Origin: Agrobacterium pusense
GTDB lineage: Bacteria > Pseudomonadota > Alphaproteobacteria > Rhizobiales > Rhizobiaceae
Direction: 5' to 3'
Length of the DNA stretch: 64,000 bases
NCBI RefSeq assembly: GCF_900102105.1
Contig: NZ_FNBB01000009.1
Span: 62,001-126,000, forward strand
Shown in pieces: positions 61,632 to 64,000 of the stretch (position 1 is its first letter; each line of letters starts with the position of its first letter). The notes under the pieces were generated by a model. That model did no database searches. It saw only the letters and a program-made list of their open reading frames with translations, and was not told where the DNA came from. The translations under genes were made by a program, and so were the position numbers.

Positions 61632-62672
61632 TCAGATCCACGCAAGCGAAAGGCACGTTTTGCCGTTGCCCTGGGTCAATTCCACCGTTCCCTCATGGTG
61701 CAGCCGCAGGCGGTCGCCGGCATCGAGGCGAAGGAAGGCGGTTGCCGACTGCGACGTGCCTGAGTCCGACACATTGCCCGCGATGTCGAAATCGGCCGCC
61801 GTGCCGTTGATCAACAGCGTCACCCGGTGGCCGGAAGACGAGACCACGGCAAGCGTCAATATGGCCAGATAGAGGCCTTTCGCTGGCACCACCAGGTCGC
61901 GCCCACCACCACTTGCCGCATCACCGAGGGCAAAGCCGCCCTCAGCGAGGGAGAGCACGGAAAAACCGGCGGCAGAGCCATTGGCCGGCTTCGTCGTGCC
62001 CGCCGGCAGGCCAGCGACGGCGAGCGGGCGGTTGGGCATCGAGACGCGACCATTGCCGCTGCAGACTATGGCGGTGTGCCATGAGGCTCCGTCCGTGCTG
62101 GCCTTGATCGAAAACCCGTCATTTCCCGCCAGGCCCATCTCCGCGCGGCCGCTCCAGCCGGACTGGAACAGCAATGAGGCTGTATCGGCCCCGCCCGCCT
62201 TGTTGATCGTCATGCGGTGGCTGCCGTCATTCTGCGGGTGGGTGAAAAGGCTGGCGGGGGAGGCGAGCGCCAGCCGGTTGACGGCGTCGGCCTCCGTGCC
62301 GATTCCCATGCTTTCCAGCCGACCGGTGGCCGGCAGTGGCAGGTCACGCCAGCCGCCGTCGCGCAGGACGCGGTATCTGCTTTCGGCCGCAAACCATGCC
62401 GTCCAGCCGGGCTGCGGTGTGATAGAGAGCCACGCGCCATCCTGCCGGAAGGCGAGCCTGCCGCCCTTGCCGGCCCAATCGCCGGCAGCGTCGGCGGAGA
62501 GGAGGAAACAATCTCCCTCGGCGGCGTTTTCGGGCGGTGCGGCAACCACAGCCTTGACGACCAGCTGCACGATCGCGTCGAGCCGTTGCAGCGCCTCGTT
62601 GTGGGTGACGTGTTTCTGCGCCTGCGAGGGGAGGATATAGGGAAGCTGAAGTCTCGCCGTCTGTTCGGTCAT
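61632..62672 (-). CDS. Phage-type DUF2793 protein with C1q-like C-terminal domain
   Basis: The N-terminal DUF2793 block LQLPYILPSQAQKHVTHNEA is usual in tail-associated proteins of rhizobial phages and prophages. The C-terminal part (about 245-346) has the jelly-roll pattern of C1q/head-fibre domains (VPAKGLYLAILTLAVVSSS, RLDAGDRLRLHHEG). 346 residues from the ATG at 62672. No other phage gene is nearby, so it looks like a domesticated or leftover gene. Confidence 0.82.
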   Translation of the reverse strand: MTEQTARLQLPYILPSQAQKHVTHNEALQRLDAIVQLVVKAVVAAPPENAAEGDCFLLSADAAGDWAGKGGRLAFRQDGAWLSITPQPGWTAWFAAESRYRVLRDGGWRDLPLPATGRLESMGIGTEADAVNRLALASPASLFTHPQNDGSHRMTINKAGGADTASLLFQSGWSGRAEMGLAGNDGFSIKASTDGASWHTAIVCSGNGRVSMPNRPLAVAGLPAGTTKPANGSAAGFSVLSLAEGGFALGDAASGGGRDLVVPAKGLYLAILTLAVVSSSGHRVTLLINGTAADFDIAGNVSDSGTSQSATAFLRLDAGDRLRLHHEGTVELTQGNGKTCLSLAWI

Positions 62673-62775
62673 GATGTGCCTCCCGCGCTGCGGTGTTTCG
62701 TTGCGGGGGCATTGTGAGGTGGTGGCGTGGGGCGGGGATGAGCGGGGGTGGATTATTTTTTGGGGGGCCTTGGTG

Positions 62776-62954
62776 TGTGTGGCTTTACCCCCCTCTGCCC
62801 TGCCGGGCATCTCCCCCTCAAGGGGGGAGATCAGCAGGAAGCGCTACCGCCACTTCATTCGCAAACGTTGAGATGGGGGGAGACCTATCCGCGAGTCGAT
62901 CTCCCCCCTTGAGGGGGAGATGCCCGGCAGGGCAGAGGGGGGTAAAGCCGCACA
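62776..62954. repeat. Palindromic intergenic repeat, family C (copy 3)
   Basis: Extended arms TGTGTGGCTTTACCCCCCTC and GAGGGGGGTAAAGCCGCACA enclose CTCCCCCTCAAGG and CCTTGAGGGGGAG hairpins and a core with GCGCTACCGCC. It lies downstream of cysQ and upstream of the DUF2793 gene. Confidence 0.9.
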
Positions 62955-63011
62955 CACCGAAGCTCACCAATGCCGCCCGTCGCAAGAGCCGCAGCAAACG
63001 CCGAGCGCCCG

Positions 63012-63800
63012 TTACCCCGCGTGTTCCACCGCCATCGCCCCTTCGGCAATGAAATCCGGATTGGCCAGCGCATCCTCGCCATCGCCCTTCACCGCATAGG
63101 TTAGCGGAAGGCCCGAGCAGTCCAGCGTCCGGCCGCCGGCGGCGCGCAGCACGGCGTCGCCCGCCGCCGTGTCCCACATCATGGTGCGGCTGAAGCGTGG
63201 GTAGATATCGGCGGCACCCTCCGCCAGCATGCAGAATTTCAGCGACGAGCCGACAGAAATACAGTCCTTCAGTCCATGTTCGGCCACGAAGGCTTCCGTT
63301 CGTGCGGTGCAGTGCGAACGGCTGATCAGCGCCACGGGGGAAGCGCCGCGCTGGCGGGCCCGGATGGGGTGGCGCGACAGAATGACGCCTTCGGCCGATA
63401 TGGCGAGTTTTTCGGCGGCGTTGCCCTCGCCGGTCCACGCCTGTCCGCGACAGGGGGCGTAAACCACACCGACCACCGGAGCGCCGTTGCGGATGAGCGC
63501 GATGTTGACGGTGAAATCATCCTTGCCGGAAATGAACTCCTTGGTTCCATCCAGCGGATCGACGAGAAAGAACTCCGCTCCGGTTTCCGGCAGGATGCCA
63601 CTCGACACGGCCTCTTCGGCGACCACCGGTATATCGGAAAAATGGGCGGCCAGGGCCGCAAGAATGATCGCTTCGGCACGCTGATCGGCTTCCGTCACCG
63701 GCGAGCAGTCATCCTTGTACGACACATGCGGGCCGGCACGGTGGACCGCCATGATGGCCTGCCCGGCGTCCAGCGCCGCTTTCGTCAATATGTCGATCAT
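63012..63800 (-). CDS. cysQ: 3'(2'),5'-bisphosphate nucleotidase CysQ (inositol monophosphatase family)
   Basis: Hydrolyses PAP/PAPS, a by-product of sulfate assimilation. Metal-binding motifs are EEAV (about Glu67), DPLDGTKEFISG (about residues 81-92) and WDTAAGDAVLRAAGG near 209; the TKEF ending is typical of CysQ rather than inositol phosphatase. 262 residues, full length. Confidence 0.93.
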   Translation of the reverse strand: MIDILTKAALDAGQAIMAVHRAGPHVSYKDDCSPVTEADQRAEAIILAALAAHFSDIPVVAEEAVSSGILPETGAEFFLVDPLDGTKEFISGKDDFTVNIALIRNGAPVVGVVYAPCRGQAWTGEGNAAEKLAISAEGVILSRHPIRARQRGASPVALISRSHCTARTEAFVAEHGLKDCISVGSSLKFCMLAEGAADIYPRFSRTMMWDTAAGDAVLRAAGGRTLDCSGLPLTYAVKGDGEDALANPDFIAEGAMAVEHAG

Positions 63801-64000
63801 CTCTTTGCCAATTGAATCCCGTCTGCGGGATATCGCCGTTCCGATCTTCGCTACTCCTTTGCCCGCTGCCCGTCAAATAATGGCGTCGGACAATGCTAAA
63901 ATAAGCATTCGACCGTCATTTTTTCAGCACTTCCTGCCAAAATCATGGCTCTTTTGATCGGGAAAGCGGCAGCTGGTGTGGAAATTCCAAATTTTGTGCA

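Overview
The window looks like a core chromosomal segment of a Rhizobiaceae alphaproteobacterium, most likely Agrobacterium or a close Rhizobium relative. This is inferred from gene content and signals, not from a database match. Pointers are a chpT / ctrA / sciP cell-cycle cluster, an eipA-type envelope gene, an RpoH-type sigma factor, rhizobial heme and siderophore uptake genes with RirA- and Irr-type operator sequences, GANTC (CcrM) sites in the ctrA promoter region, and several families of short palindromic intergenic repeats. GC content is high and coding is dense. About 65 protein genes and one tRNA are supported. I saw no insertion sequence, CRISPR array, rRNA or complete prophage.

Layout. 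0-6.5 kb: asd, an MltB-type lytic transglycosylase, beta-carbonic anhydrase, pyridoxal kinase, and a cardiolipin synthase / endonuclease-exonuclease-phosphatase pair. 6.6-16.7 kb: an RND efflux pump pair (MexEF-like), a hydrolase that has lost its catalytic residues, two LysR regulators, an MFS exporter and an aldo/keto reductase. 16.8-18.0 kb: tRNA-Gly(GCC), a small gene with a cell-cycle-like promoter, and dps. 18.1-22.1 kb: a four-gene siderophore ABC importer with RirA- and Irr-type sites upstream. 22.3-29.3 kb: a tripartite tricarboxylate transporter (tctCBA), an orphan periplasmic binding protein and a divergent TctDE-like two-component system.

29.3-44 kb: a proline-rich exported protein, purU, a Tat-exported YbaY-META protein, a heme cluster (hutX-hmuQ divergent from hmuTUV, with a YbaN-type gene), gloA-ung, a siderophore-interacting reductase, an mhqO/mhqD-like pair, a lytic transglycosylase lipoprotein, a degenerate transglutaminase-like cysteine peptidase and an EamA permease. 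44-54 kb: purA, a 768-residue acidic membrane protein, rpoH, a methyltransferase, rluD, a small membrane protein overlapping a SpoU RNA methyltransferase, and a coiled-coil membrane protein. 54-64 kb: eipA divergent from chpT, acetyltransferases, an alpha/beta hydrolase, ctrA divergent from a FliJ-like gene, a DUF1059 protein, sciP, a lone phage-type DUF2793 gene and cysQ.

Two themes tie the window together. The first is iron: a siderophore importer, a heme importer, heme-handling and heme-degrading enzymes, a siderophore reductase and Dps. The second is the CtrA cell-cycle circuit: phosphotransferase, response regulator and transcriptional inhibitor lie within about 6.3 kb, and CtrA-like half-site pairs stand in the upstream regions of chpT, ctrA, sciP and an uncharacterised 73-residue gene. 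Four families of palindromic repeats fill many of the longer gene-free gaps.
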